Assembly: GCA_951213105.1 (NCBI GenBank)
Contig: OX578153.1
Location: 51,890,520-51,954,519, forward strand
Length of the DNA: 64,000 nucleotides
Direction: 5' to 3'
Source: Amaurobius ferox
Taxonomy: Eukaryota; Arthropoda; Arachnida; Araneae; Amaurobiidae
Positions 34,913-45,106 of the stretch are shown one piece after another. Below the pieces are notes generated by a model, which did no database searches, was not told the origin of the DNA, and was given only the letters and a program-made list of their open reading frames with translations. Numbering within the stretch: the stretch's first letter is position 1; every line of letters begins with the position of its first letter. The position numbers and the translations under genes are program-made.

Positions 34913-37573
34913 ATGTCTAAAACCTGGTGTTATAAAAGAAAGAGATGCAGTCGTATAACAACTAGTAAACGCTCTGCGCGTGTAAAAGAAGAAGCTGGTG
35001 GACCTTCTGATAAAGCGGAATACAGAAACTTCACTAATGACCTTGTATCTGGTGAAAACTCTTCATCAATAAATAGCTTCATAATTCATAGACCTTCTTC
35101 GGCACTAATGCCTGCTCGTCTTCTTGGTGCAACAGATGAAGAATATCGACCTTTCAATGTGAATTCCTTCCGAATCAAGATTGAGCCGAATGAAAATGTT
35201 AATAACTCTATTACGAAAGAAGAAGGTCCATACGATGTTAAAGATATGCATTTAGGCACTACGACAGAATCACCCGCAGGAATCGTTTCAAAACCGAAAA
35301 GGTTAGGAAAAGTAAATGCTCCTGATACAGACAGCACCTGTTGGCCTAATATGAGAATAAAATTGGAACCTATCTCTCCCGTTAGTTCTCCAACGCCCAC
35401 TATACCAAATGCAGCTGAAGATGAATCGGCGAATCTCACAACAACCAGTGAGAATCATCCTACACAATCTGATTTGGAAACTAAAAGAGTTTTAAACCAG
35501 TCTATTTTCACCAATCCAAATCGTGAAGAACCACGTGATATTCTGTCCCATCATCAGGTTAAAATAAAGGTTGAGAATCCAGCATTTGGTTGTAGTACTA
35601 CAGCAAATGCTCTCACAGAAATAAAAAAAATTAAGGTAGAGCCTAATTCCCCGCGCTGTTCTCTATTTTGTGAATCAAAATCATGTGATCCAGAGATTAA
35701 TTATAATAAAGACGTTAAAGTTGAAAATTTGGTGTTTGATGAAAACAAGTCTGTCCAAGAGCATGCAACTACTCAGACGATCTTAAAGGTTGAGCAAAAA
35801 TGTGAAACAGACAAAACATTTACTGCAGGTGACACGTGCAACACACAAAGCACCCCAGTCAAAAATAACTGTCAAATCCAGTCAAACATCTTGCATACAT
35901 CTACTGAAAACTCAAGTACTAGTTACTCATCTCAAAAATTTTCTTCAAGTTTCAATTTAACCGATTGTAAAAAATATTTGCTTCATAATGTCGATTATAA
36001 TGAAAAGGATATTCTATATTGCATAAATAAGATATCAAATATATATCTAAAAAATAATAGAAGTTCAATGGATATTTTTTACGATCAAGAGGAGGAAGTT
36101 GTGTATAATAAAAGCAGCCAAACTATTCCCAACAGGACTATAGATCTCCCTACAGTAAATCAAATGAATACTGACTATCATTCGCCACAAAAAAGAGAAG
36201 CACACACGGCGGCTGCTTACAACTATAATCAATTGTGGTCAGTTCCAGAAACTATGCCTAAAGAGAGTTCTTACGCGAACAATATTTGTCAAAATGTTAA
36301 AATAAATATTCCAAAGGAAGATTTATTGAGTATAATCCGGAATGCATCTACAAACTTTTCATCTAATGCTTCCATTAATTCCGATATCACTCCTAATGTT
36401 CCTAGTTCCTGTGAACCAAGAAACCATTACGCTGACCGGGAATTATCACATGATATGCCCAACGGATATTTCACTTATGAAAGTTATTTGGAAGGCATCA
36501 ATGTGATAAAAAGGAAAAATAACGATGAGATTATATTGCCGTTGTCTAGTGCACCTCATGTGAATAATAAAAATGTGCTTTCCTCAAAAGCCCCTATCAC
36601 TCAAAGTAGACATCTTCAAGATCAGTCTCCTGTTCCAGTAGTCAAGTCAAGACAACAGTCAAATTTACAACATATTGGGCATGAAAACAGTTTTATAGAA
36701 ACTCAAAATAAAAATTCGCTTTCGTCAGTTCAAATGGAAAAGTCATCATTCGCTGCAACTCCATCCTATATACGTCCGTCTACATTTGCTTTTGAACAAT
36801 CTCTTTTAAACGAAATCCGCGATACAAAACCACATTCTCTCCATAATAATGAAACTTCTAAAATATCAAAATGTGCAATTGAGACTATGTTATCTGGTGC
36901 ATCTGATGTAAAAAATACTAACATACTGTCCTTGAGAGCATCCTCCGATCCAAGTAGGCATCTCCAAAATCAGTCTACTATACCGGTCAGACCAAGAATA
37001 AAGTTAAATTTACGACATATTGGTTGTGCAAGCAGTTTTTCAGAAACTCAGAGTAAAAATTCCCTGTCACCCGTTCAAACTGGAAATTCATCATTTGCTG
37101 CAATTCGATCATGTTCACATCCGACTACATTTGGTTGTGAAAAATCTCTTTCAAATGAAATCTGCGATACAAAACCACATTTCTGTCAAATGAGTGCAGC
37201 TTCTAAAATATCAGAAAATGCAATTGAAACTATGTTGTCTGGTGCAGTTGATGTGAATAGTATGAACATGATATACTTAAAAGCATCTTCCGATACAAGC
37301 ATGCATCTCCAAGATCAGTTTACCATTCCAATGGTCAAATCAAGAATAAAGTCACATTTACATCATACTGGTCATGCAAGAAACTCAAAAGCACATACCA
37401 TTGCAAGTCAACACCTGCATGATCGGGCTACTATTCCAGTACTCATATCAGGAATAAGATCTAATTTACATCATACTGGTCAAGCAAGAAGTTTTACAGA
37501 AACACAAAGTGAAAACTTGCGTTCGTTAATTCAAATTGAAAAATCATCATCTACTGCAACGTCATCCTGTTAA
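34913..37573 (+). CDS. Putative nuclear, SUMO-motif-rich disordered protein (886 aa)
   Basis: By far the longest ORF and the only convincing host gene. It starts with a basic segment (YKRKRCSRITTSKRS, residues 7-21) that could be a nuclear localisation signal. Residues 24-294 carry seven SUMO-consensus sites (hydrophobic-K-x-E): VKEE 24, IKIE 88, IKLE 149, IKVE 218, IKVE 240, VKVE 268, LKVE 291. Two extend to IKLEPISP and IKVEPNSP, the phosphorylation-dependent form K-x-E-x-x-S-P. The rest is Ser/Asn/Thr/His-rich and looks disordered. From residue 567 come repeats of 116, 115, 36 (truncated) and ~53+ residues, each starting H-L-x-D/N-x-x-x-x-P. No folded domain was recognised. Such motif clusters are typical of transcription regulators, so a nuclear role is inference. 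It could also be one exon of a longer gene. Confidence 0.8.
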   Translation: MSKTWCYKRKRCSRITTSKRSARVKEEAGGPSDKAEYRNFTNDLVSGENSSSINSFIIHRPSSALMPARLLGATDEEYRPFNVNSFRIKIEPNENVNNSITKEEGPYDVKDMHLGTTTESPAGIVSKPKRLGKVNAPDTDSTCWPNMRIKLEPISPVSSPTPTIPNAAEDESANLTTTSENHPTQSDLETKRVLNQSIFTNPNREEPRDILSHHQVKIKVENPAFGCSTTANALTEIKKIKVEPNSPRCSLFCESKSCDPEINYNKDVKVENLVFDENKSVQEHATTQTILKVEQKCETDKTFTAGDTCNTQSTPVKNNCQIQSNILHTSTENSSTSYSSQKFSSSFNLTDCKKYLLHNVDYNEKDILYCINKISNIYLKNNRSSMDIFYDQEEEVVYNKSSQTIPNRTIDLPTVNQMNTDYHSPQKREAHTAAAYNYNQLWSVPETMPKESSYANNICQNVKINIPKEDLLSIIRNASTNFSSNASINSDITPNVPSSCEPRNHYADRELSHDMPNGYFTYESYLEGINVIKRKNNDEIILPLSSAPHVNNKNVLSSKAPITQSRHLQDQSPVPVVKSRQQSNLQHIGHENSFIETQNKNSLSSVQMEKSSFAATPSYIRPSTFAFEQSLLNEIRDTKPHSLHNNETSKISKCAIETMLSGASDVKNTNILSLRASSDPSRHLQNQSTIPVRPRIKLNLRHIGCASSFSETQSKNSLSPVQTGNSSFAAIRSCSHPTTFGCEKSLSNEICDTKPHFCQMSAASKISENAIETMLSGAVDVNSMNMIYLKASSDTSMHLQDQFTIPMVKSRIKSHLHHTGHARNSKAHTIASQHLHDRATIPVLISGIRSNLHHTGQARSFTETQSENLRSLIQIEKSSSTATSSC

Positions 37574-37747
37574 CATCCAACGACATTTACGTTTCAACAA
37601 TCTCTTTCGAATAATATGCGCATTGCAAATCCATATTCCCTTCATATTAGTACGGTTTTTAAATTATCAAAAAGTTCAAGAGCGAAAAAATTGTCTGGTT
37701 TATCTTCTTATATAAGCAACGTTCTTAATTTTCAACCTGAAACATGA
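37574..37747 (+). pseudogene. In-frame continuation of the C-terminal repeat past the stop
   Basis: After TAA at 37571-37573 the same frame stays open for 57 codons to TGA at 37745-37747. It encodes HPTTFTFQQSLSN, the direct counterpart of HPTTFGCEKSLSN and RPSTFAFEQSLLN in the earlier repeat units. The stop therefore interrupts the fourth repeat unit and is a derived truncation (or a sequencing difference). Confidence 0.75.
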
Positions 37748-38177
37748 ATCTCTGCCAGCAAAAAACCAAGTCTTCTATTCTCCAGATGATTCTAGATTAA
37801 AGAAAGCTAGAAGTTGGCATGATCCTGTGAAAACTGCATGCAGTTTTTCCACATTAATAATCTGTTCCTCTCTACTAACTACTTTAAATGGACATCTTTC
37901 TGTTGCTACTGTAGCAGTGCCCTAGAAACACCAACTCTAAAAGTTTTTAGACGATATTTTAAGAAATAGTTATCTTAAATGTTCTTTCAAAATTATTTGA
38001 CGATTGTTCAAACTGCTTGAAAAGTTAGATCTAACGTACATCATTGATAAATAATGTCCTTGAACATACATTGAAACTTTGTTTCGCAATATGTTTGTAT
38101 AAACCAAAGTATGTGTATGTGATGTTAATGGGTTAAAGCTGCTGAAAATTGCATATGTGTTTTATCTCTTATTTTAT

Positions 38178-38183
38178 AATAAA
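38178..38183 (+). terminator. Polyadenylation signal AATAAA
   Basis: A canonical hexamer ~605 bp after the ORF stop, in TTTTATAATAAAGAAC. It is a reasonable 3' end for the gene at 34913, but AATAAA is common by chance in such AT-rich DNA. Confidence 0.45.
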
Positions 38184-39482
38184 GAACAAACTTTATTATT
38201 TGACAAACTTTATTTTTTCTTTCTCAAAACGAAATTAAGCTGTATTAGAAGGCAGCTGAACTAAAATCACTGGAAGCCAAGCGTTACCAAATTTTCAATA
38301 AATTATTAGCTGCAAATTTTGGTATTTTTTCAGCAGTTATCTGTTTCATTTTAATGAAATTTATAAGAATGATGGCTCGAAAACAAAAGCTGTAATTATT
38401 TATTTTTTAAGTTAACCCTTGTTAAATTGTTTAATTTAGGTGTGTTCAGCAAAATAAATTAACTGAAGTGTAGTTCAACTCAACTTTTCATACTAGAATC
38501 CATATTTAAGTAGCTTGCGATGATTTTATTACAAATTTTACCAGAAAAAATTACCAAATTTGTCGCCAAGTGAGGCTGTAGCTCGACAGATAAAGCCTGG
38601 CAAAACATCATTACAGTGCTATCTTCGAAAAAAACACAATTTCATTAATTTAGCATCATTTTATCAATATGGTGATATTTTTATCGATTTAGCGACATTT
38701 TGATCAATTTGGCGACATTTTAAACATTTTCCAAATTTGTCGCCAAGTGAGGCTGTAGCTCGACAGATAAAGCCTGGCAAAACATCATTACAGTGCTATC
38801 TTCGAAAAAAACACAATTTCATTAATTTAGCATCATTTTATCAATATGGTGATATTTTTATCGATTTAGCGACATTTTGATCAATTTGGCGACATTTTAA
38901 ACATTTTCCAAATTTGTCGCCAAGTGGAACGGTTGGACTGGCAGACATAGGCTACTGAAACATTACTACAGTATTATCTCCTAACAAAAAACAATTAATT
39001 TGATTGATTTATTGTAATGTTTATCAATTTTGCGATAATTTCGTCAATTTAGTAAACTGATAATAATCTCCCCAAGTTGGCGATATCCCGTCAAATTCTT
39101 CGCCAACTGTCTCACCAAACATTATGGATGGACTATCGATGAAATAGGTTATTAAGATATTAAATTCATAAATCCCACAAAGTGACAGGGATTAACAAGG
39201 AAATTGAACTTAATGTTGCAAAATAATGAATTTTCACCAATTAAGCGCCATTTTCAACAATTTAGTGTCATTTTATTAATTTGACGACAATTTGAATTAT
39301 TTAGCGATATATTCGACGGTTGCAGAATGTTTTACACTGTAGCGAGCTTGCGAGCCAAGTTGGAGGCAAATCATCCTTGGTCGTCTCTTGCCGTCTATCA
39401 AAATGGGCTAAGTTGATGATGTCCAAAAAAAAACAAGACACACAGAAAACTCCCTTTGGGTGAGATGGAGGCCTGGGTAAAA
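38184..39482. repeat. R2-core-like sequence with an exact 177-bp tandem duplication
   Basis: From about 38520 the DNA is full of TTGGCGACATT-type motifs, as in the core of R2. 38554-38730 and 38731-38907 are identical over all 177 positions I compared (unit starts CCAAATTTGTCGCCAAGTGA), so the duplication is recent. 38184-38520 holds nothing recognisable. ORF 39301-39498 (-) is not supported. Confidence 0.8.
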
Positions 39483-39849
39483 AGAAAACAAAGATCAATC
39501 ATGCATAAAGAAGTACTGATTATGAAACACTTTCCAACGGAAATGCAATTTTATATAAATACCTCTAAAATGCGATACATTCAGAGGTGATATTTTCAAA
39601 ATTTATCACAATACTGCAATAATTTATTACATTTGAAAGCTTCTTCGAAAGCAAATGAACTGTATTCAAATAACGTCATTGAAATATAAATCGCCTGGCT
39701 CTCTATATACATTCACAGACAATGAAAGTTGCGCACCAAGAAGGAAGCATAGGATGGACCTGAAATTTTATTGATGGAAGGATACAGATGAGTGATATAC
39801 ATGATCACAAAAACAGCGCAGCAGAACACGTACAGAGGGAGCTGTAGTA

Positions 39850-40380
39850 CACAGTCCGGTCATCCTCAACAGCGCGTTGCACCGCCTCGTGCTGCCATAC
39901 AAGCAGCAATACGGTCAGGCATGGTGTTGAACAGACGCCTGATGTTGTCTTGCGGCAGAAGAGTCCACACCTGTTGGGCGTTACGTTCTAAATTCCGCAG
40001 ATTGCGGCAACGAAGCAGCTGGCGTTTCAAATAGTCCCATACATGCTCTATAGGGTACAGGTCTGGGGAGTGGGCAGGCCATGGAAGTATCTGGACACGT
40101 CTCAGGCAGGCTTGGGCGACCCGAGTCGTGTGCAGCCTAGCATTATCCTGCTAGAATTGCGCACCTGGAATCCCAGCAACGAATGGAAGCACATGGGACC
40201 GTAGAATCCCATTCACGTACCGCTGGCTCGTCAATGTTCCTGGTACCACTACTAGAGCGTATCGGATGTCGTAGGCTATGTCTCCCCAGCCCATGACGCA
40301 TGCAGTGGGGCTGATGTGGTGCTCGATAACAAGGTTGGGATTGTGGCGTTGAGCAGGAGACCTCCACACCCGGACGCGAT
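39850..40380 (-). pseudogene. Tc1-like transposase A, C-terminal half
   Basis: Reads YRVRVWR, NPNLVIEHHISPTACVMGWG, QDNARLHTTRVAQACLRRVQ, WPAHSPDLYPIEHVWDYLKR and NIRRLFNTMPDRIAACMAAR. These hold the second catalytic Asp (QDNA) and the final Glu (PIEHVW) of the DDE centre, 32 residues apart by my count. The codon before QDNA is TAG, a nonsense mutation. The protein would cut and rejoin the element's ends at TA. Confidence 0.88.
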
Positions 40381-40439
40381 AAGCCCAAAGGTATACCAAT
40401 TCAGAAAGCTTCTCTCACATCACACGCCAAACGTTGTTT

Positions 40440-41134
40440 TATCGCCAGTTCTGGTACACTATTTTTGCAACTCCTGCAAAAGCGGAGGGAAAGATGATTG
40501 CTTTTAATCCACGATATTGTTTATGAAGGCCGATTAGATACATTTGTATCCTATTATTTAAATCATGTTTTATGTACATTTTGGTTTTAAAGTAATACTA
40601 TGAAAATACATGTATTTAAGACCTTTTTGTACTGCACGCAGATTGTTTGCAATGAGTGTAAGAAATGTTCCACCCACATATATAATTTATTATTTGAATA
40701 AAACGTTTATATGCGAGATTTTGGAGTAAATATATGTGTAGGATCCGTATGTTGTTCAATATTTATATTGTACAACAATCAGTGACGAAAATTGAAGATT
40801 ATTTGAAAGGAGGGAATATTTGTTATTTTAAAAATGCAAAATTTGTGACATTTTAAGGAAATTTGCTTGACATTTTCGGTTTGGGGGAGCAATAAATATT
40901 ACTTTTCTGACATGCCTAATATAATGCATTGTATTTCAAGGTGGACTTTTCAAAGTTTTCGGAACCCTTGGGATTCCGCGACGTGATAGTTTCATGCAAA
41001 TTGTCTTAAATTTAAAAACGTGTAACATTTTGATGCATAATTCAGACAACAGGGGATATTTCTTATTTTGGGATTCCACCATCAAATTAAATTTCAAAAG
41101 GGTTTCTTGACAAAATGAATTTGAAAAACACTGA
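40440..41134. other. Interior of the 4.7-kb element, nothing recognised
   Basis: Non-coding sequence with no repeat I can match elsewhere in the window. Confidence 0.45.
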
Positions 41135-41990
41135 TATAATGTATAGGGAAAGTATTATGACGAGGTTAAAAACTCGGATTCTGCTTTGTGTTTTCGACGG
41201 TAGAGCTTGTTTCAAACATCCCTGAAATCGAATCGAATGTTTTTAAAGTGATATCTGTGTGTGTGTGTGTATGTATATTAATGTATGTAGTATGTGCATG
41301 TATATTAGTGTGTGTATGTGTATTAATGTGTGTGTCCTTGAGTCAGTGGATGCGATATCTAACGAACGGATGGAACGTTTCAAACAAAAAAAATTTCGAT
41401 TACTACAATCAGTGAATACTGGAAGTCTATTGATTTTATAAGCAATCGAATATTTGGAAACCAGCTTCAAACTTTCGAATGAAATTTTGAAAAACATCAT
41501 AAAAAATCAGAACCTTTAATATTGTTACATAAAATATCATTTTTTATTTAATTTTTTATTAGAAAATGAATAACATAAACTTTGGGATAATAGCATGAAC
41601 CATTCTTGATATATTGCACGTTTTTAAAATAAATTTAAAAAATACATGAAATTAAAATAGTACTAACTACTGTAATATGTTTCCATTCCATGTACAATAT
41701 TATGTGACAACGGTGTTAGCATCATTCTGGTAGGTTTTATTCACGAGACACTGTTTCACAATAGTTTTGTATTTTGACATCAAACAATTCGTCAAATGTA
41801 ATTTATTAGTTTGTCTGTCTGTCTGTCTGTAATGCTTGTCGATACACTAACAAAATATCGTCAACTTGACATTTTATTTAAAATGTTTCCAAATTGGCAA
41901 AAATGACACTAAATTAATAAAAATAATGTCAAATTGATGAATATTCAATATCTTGGAAAATGAAGTTTAATTTATTTGATAATTCCTGTC
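41135..41990 (-). repeat. R2 repeat, divergent copy
   Basis: Inverted orientation: GTATAGGGAAAGTATTATGA, TTTTCGACGGTAGAGC, (TG)n, ATGAACCATTCTTGATATAT, then GTCAACTTGACATTTT motifs. The hairpin's outer arm and the far terminal motif are missing. Confidence 0.75.
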
Positions 41991-42216
41991 CCTTTGGGGA
42001 AATTAATATTCTTGATTTAAGATATGTTGAGTTTCGCGGCTATAATCGTTTCAAATACAATATTTGCACAAAATAAAAGTTAATTCGGTTAAGCTGTGAA
42101 GGACTCAAGGTCATTGATTGATAAAGTCTTTTTGACACTCCCACCCATTTTATTCACCCTCGAGTGAGAAACAAAAATATTAAGCTCCGTTAGGTTCTGT
42201 GCCGTTGTCGATACTG

Positions 42217-42355
42217 TAAGCATAGGCGCCCATAGCACTTTTCTAGGCGTTAAACTCAATGATATGTACAATATCGACTACCTTGATCCCCACATTTGGG
42301 ACCTTGAATGTCCAGGGGAGCGAAAGTGCCTCCTTTCCCTCCCCTATGGGCGCTC
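42217..42355 (-). repeat. R5 short repeat unit
   Basis: A ~135-bp unit bounded by GGGCGCC and GCGCCCATAGGGG-type sequence. On the minus strand it reads GGAGGCACTTTCGCTCC and ATTCAAGGTCCCAAATGT. The same unit occurs twice at 43966-44195 and as a fragment at 6158. Class unknown. Confidence 0.7.
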
Positions 42356-42508
42356 ATTGAAAACAACTCCCTACTTATACTAGTAACCTCAGGACAGAAC
42401 GAACCTAACGGAGTTGAGTTTCAATTTCCCCAGGGATGGAAAAATGGAGTCTTTCCAGACCCCACAAAAGTTTCCGTGAAGTCTAAAGTTTTACACACTT
42501 ATAGCCAT

Positions 42509-42894
42509 AGGGCCAACGGCCGTACTGTGCTGAAAACACCGGTTCTCGTTAGATCACCGAAGTGAAGCAGCATCGGGCGCGGTTAGTATTTGGTGGGTGA
42601 CCACCTCGGAACGCCGCGTGCTGTTGGCCATCTCGGGTGCGGTATCCCCGTGGTTTGCGCGCTAGATTTGCACGCTGCCACAAATGCCGCCGTGTTCATG
42701 CGGAGTACGATCACGTTAAACATGTGGGTCCGTAAGTCCTTCCGAGAGGTTGGTGGTAGGGGAAGGAGGGTACGGTCCCTGTGGATGCCTCCCCCACTGG
42801 GTTCCGGTCTAAATTGGGTGGCACTTCCCGGCCGTCCATACAGTTACCTTACACCTTTCTGGTAGGTCGGACGGTCTGGGTCTCAACAACAACA
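42509..42894 (+). mobile_element. 5S-tRNA composite SINE (copy 1)
   Basis: Residues 42512-42628 are 5S-rRNA-like: GCCAACGGCCGTACTGTGC at the start, CAGCATCGGGCGCGGTTAGT in the promoter region and GTGCTGTTGGC at the end. Then come a degenerate tRNA-like segment (GGTATCCCCGTGGTTTGC), the common SINE body and a CAACAACAAC tail. It is flanked by ACACTTATAGCCAT on both sides. ORFs of 84-91 codons here are spurious. Confidence 0.9.
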
Positions 42895-43039
42895 ACACTT
42901 ATAGCCATCCTTCCCGGCCGTCCAAATAGATACTCTAAGTCCTCTGGACGAGTCGGACGGCCTGGGGCTTTCACACTTATAGCCATCACAAGTCCTCTGG
43001 ATGAGTCGGACGGCCTGGGTTTTCCACACTTATAGCCAT

Positions 43040-43252
43040 ACAGGGCGCGGTAGCCCATTGGTTAGCGCGCTGGAGTTGCACTCAGTAGGCCCGGGTTCGA
43101 TTCCAGCCACTGCCAAAACTGCCGCCGTGTTTACGCGGAGTACGATCACGTTAAACATGTGGGTCCGTAAGTCCTTCCGAGAAGTTGGTGGTAGGGGAAG
43201 GAGGGCACGGTCTCTGTGGATGCCTCCCCCACTGGGTTCCGGTCTAAAAACA
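43040..43252 (+). mobile_element. tRNA-SINE in the pile-up, lacking its 3' tail
   Basis: A box TAGCCCATTGGTTAGC and B box GGGTTCGATTCC are present, then the SINE body to CCGGTCTAAAAAC, where the last ~75 bp and the AAC tail are missing. The 14-bp target repeat still borders both ends. Loss of the tail after insertion, or use of an internal priming site, would explain this. Confidence 0.85.
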
Positions 43253-43380
43253 ACACTTATAGCCATCCGGTTGGCTGTGTGGTCTGGGCCTTCCACACTT
43301 ATAGCCATCCGATCGTCCAATTAGATGCTCAAGTCCTCAGGATGAGTCGGACGGTCTGGGTCTTCAACACTTATAGCCAT

Positions 43381-43764
43381 ATGCCAACGGCCCTACCGTG
43401 TTGAAAACACCAGTTCTCGTTAGATCACCGAAGTCAAGCAGCAACGGGCACGGTTAGTACTTGGGTGGGTGACCACCTGGGAACACCGCGTGCTGTTGGC
43501 ACATTTCGGGCGCGGTAGCCCGGTGGTTTGCGCGCTGGATTTGCACGCTGCCACAACTGCCGCCGTGTTCATGCGGAGTACGATCACGTTAAACATGTGG
43601 GTCCGTAAGTCCTTCCGAGAGGTTGGTGGTAGGGGAAGGAAGGTACGGTCCCTGTGGATGCCTCCCCCACTGGGTTCCGGTCTAAATTGGGTGGCACTTC
43701 CCGGCAGTCAAAACGGTTACCTTACACCTTTCTGGTAGGTCGGACGGTCAGGGTCTCAACAACA
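43381..43764 (+). mobile_element. 5S-tRNA composite SINE (copy 2)
   Basis: The 5S-like head spans 43383-43500 (118 nt; animal 5S rRNA is ~120). It joins a tRNA-like segment that keeps the A box (GGTAGCCCGGTGGTTTGC) but lacks the B box, then the common body and CTCAACAAC tail. Flanked by the 14-bp repeat at 43367 and 43765. Confidence 0.9.
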
Positions 43765-43965
43765 ACACTTATAGCCATTCCGACCACTCAAATAGCTGCT
43801 GTAAGCCCTCTGGGTCAGTCAAGTGGTTTGGGTCTGCAACACTTATAGCCACATAATAATATATTAGTCTGTGCTTATAGCCATCTCTCCCGGCCACTCA
43901 AACAGCTCCTGTAAACCCTATAGGGCTAGTCAAATGGTCTGGGTCTTCAACACTTATAACCATGT

Positions 43966-44195
43966 GTGCCCATAGGGGCGTTCAAAGTCACAAATGTAGG
44001 TATCAAGCTAGTCAACATTGTACTTCTCATCCATGAGTTTACCGTCTGGAAAATGTTCTATGGGCGCCCATAGGGGAGCGCGAGGAGGCACTTTCGCTCC
44101 CGCGGACGTTCAAGGTCAGAACTGTAGGTATTAAGTTAATAGATATTTACCTCCCATCCTTGAGTTTGGCCATCTCAGGAATAAGTTTTATGGGC
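43966..44195 (+). repeat. Two R5 units in tandem
   Basis: Units at about 43966-44062 and 44063-44195 both start with CCCATAGGGG and end in ATGGGCGCC, sharing 'GTTCAAAGTCACAAATGTAG' and 'GTTCAAGGTCAGAACTGTAG'. Confidence 0.7.
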
Positions 44196-45000
44196 GCCCT
44201 TGAATCCTACTCGTTCGAAATAAGGTCGACCTCTCCTGCAGTACCACACTATATTTTGATCGTACTATATTTTGAGACTCACACAACCACACTCTTTCTC
44301 TCTCGCTTCTGTGTCTCCCTCCCTCCCTTTCACCAGTATTCTATTCACGTTAATTACATGATGATCTACCTAATTCTAATTTTTTCAGAATGCAGCTACA
44401 TATAGAATTTCGTGGCTGTACGTACTCTCTCTAATTTAACATCTCTATTTTGGAATAATGTTTTAATCCCATTTATTACAAAATATTCTACCTGTTTCTA
44501 ATTTTATACAGAATGCATCTACATATAAATTGCCATAGTGATACGTGCATTCGCACCCCACAGATACACACACACACACACGAATGGAAATATTTCCCAA
44601 AATGTTCGAAATGTGTTCATGGTGTCTTTAAGTGTATTTTTTCGTCTAAATGTCGTGATTATCCGTGAACTTCCTCTATACAATAGCATTAGAAAATAAT
44701 AAAATGATTCTTTAATTGAGTGAATACTGAATTAATTTAATTCTAATCTAAGAGATAATGCATTTAAAAAGTGTCTATATTGCTTAGTTGTAAGTTATAT
44801 ATCGGCGATAAGCCCATATTGCTTAATTGTAAGTTATATATCGGCTTCTTTAATCTAATCAATATTGAATTAATTTAATTCCAATCTAAGAGACACTCCA
44901 TTTAAATCGTGTGTCTATTGCTAAATTGTAAGTTATATATCCTATAAAAAGATAAACCAAATTGTGAGAGTCCTTTCTCTTGATGTGGCTGCTATAGTAA
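44196..45000. other. Low-complexity spacer with short tandem duplications
   Basis: CT- and AC-rich stretches (44280-44330, 44570-44582). 'TTGTAAGTTATATATCGGC' occurs twice and a third copy lacks GGC (about 44785-44940), within a duplicated block 'AATTTAATTCYAATCTAAGA'. GAGAGAGAGAGAG lies at about 45005. ORF 44160-44405 is not supported. Confidence 0.6.
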
Positions 45001-45106
45001 CCTTGAGAGAGAGAGAGGGCTCTTTCGTGTATCACGCTGGCGATAAAACGAAGTTTGGCGTCTGATTTGAAAGAAGGCTTTCTGGCTTAGTATACTTTCT
45101 GGCCTT

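Larger units (their letters stand above)
42495..43963 (+). repeat. SINE pile-up on one 14-bp target site
   Basis: ACACTTATAGCCAT occurs at 42495, 42895, 42973, 43026, 43253, 43295, 43367 and 43765. Close variants occur at 43839 (last base C), 43871 (GTGCTT start) and 43950 (AACCAT). The sequence between consecutive copies is in each case a SINE or a 5'-truncated SINE tail in the same orientation; only 43853-43870 is not. Two are 5S-tRNA composites and one is a tRNA SINE. Six are tails of 28-65 bp: 42909-42972, 42987-43025, 43267-43294, 43309-43366, 43779-43838 and 43885-43949. Because the inserted units differ, repeated insertion at a regenerated target explains this better than simple tandem duplication. 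Confidence 0.88.
40381..45106. mobile_element. ~4.7-kb element of unknown superfamily inside transposon A
   Basis: The ends are inverted repeats of ~80 bp. The left reads AAAGGTATACCAATTCAGAA and then ACACGCCAAACGTTGTTTTA. The right, reverse-complemented, reads AGAAAGTATACTAAGCCAGA and then AGACGCCAAACTTCGTTTTA. The host sequence CACCCGGACGCG before the left end recurs as CACCCGGACACG after the right end, a 12-bp duplication with one change. No transposase is visible; the interior is made of other repeats. It may be a non-autonomous DNA transposon that collected SINEs. Confidence 0.62.

Noticed and set aside
43045..43125. A true tRNA gene (A and B boxes present)
   Set aside because: The cloverleaf does not close into a normal tRNA, and the sequence continues into the SINE body with no Pol III terminator.
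42590..43738. Several ORFs of 60-107 codons on both strands, similar to ones at 49 and 62 kb
   Set aside because: They are frames through GC-rich SINE bodies. The same peptides recur wherever the SINE does.
42495..43963. Direct 14-bp repeats with variable spacers, CRISPR-like at first sight
   Set aside because: The 'spacers' are SINEs and SINE tails, and the repeats behave as target-site duplications.
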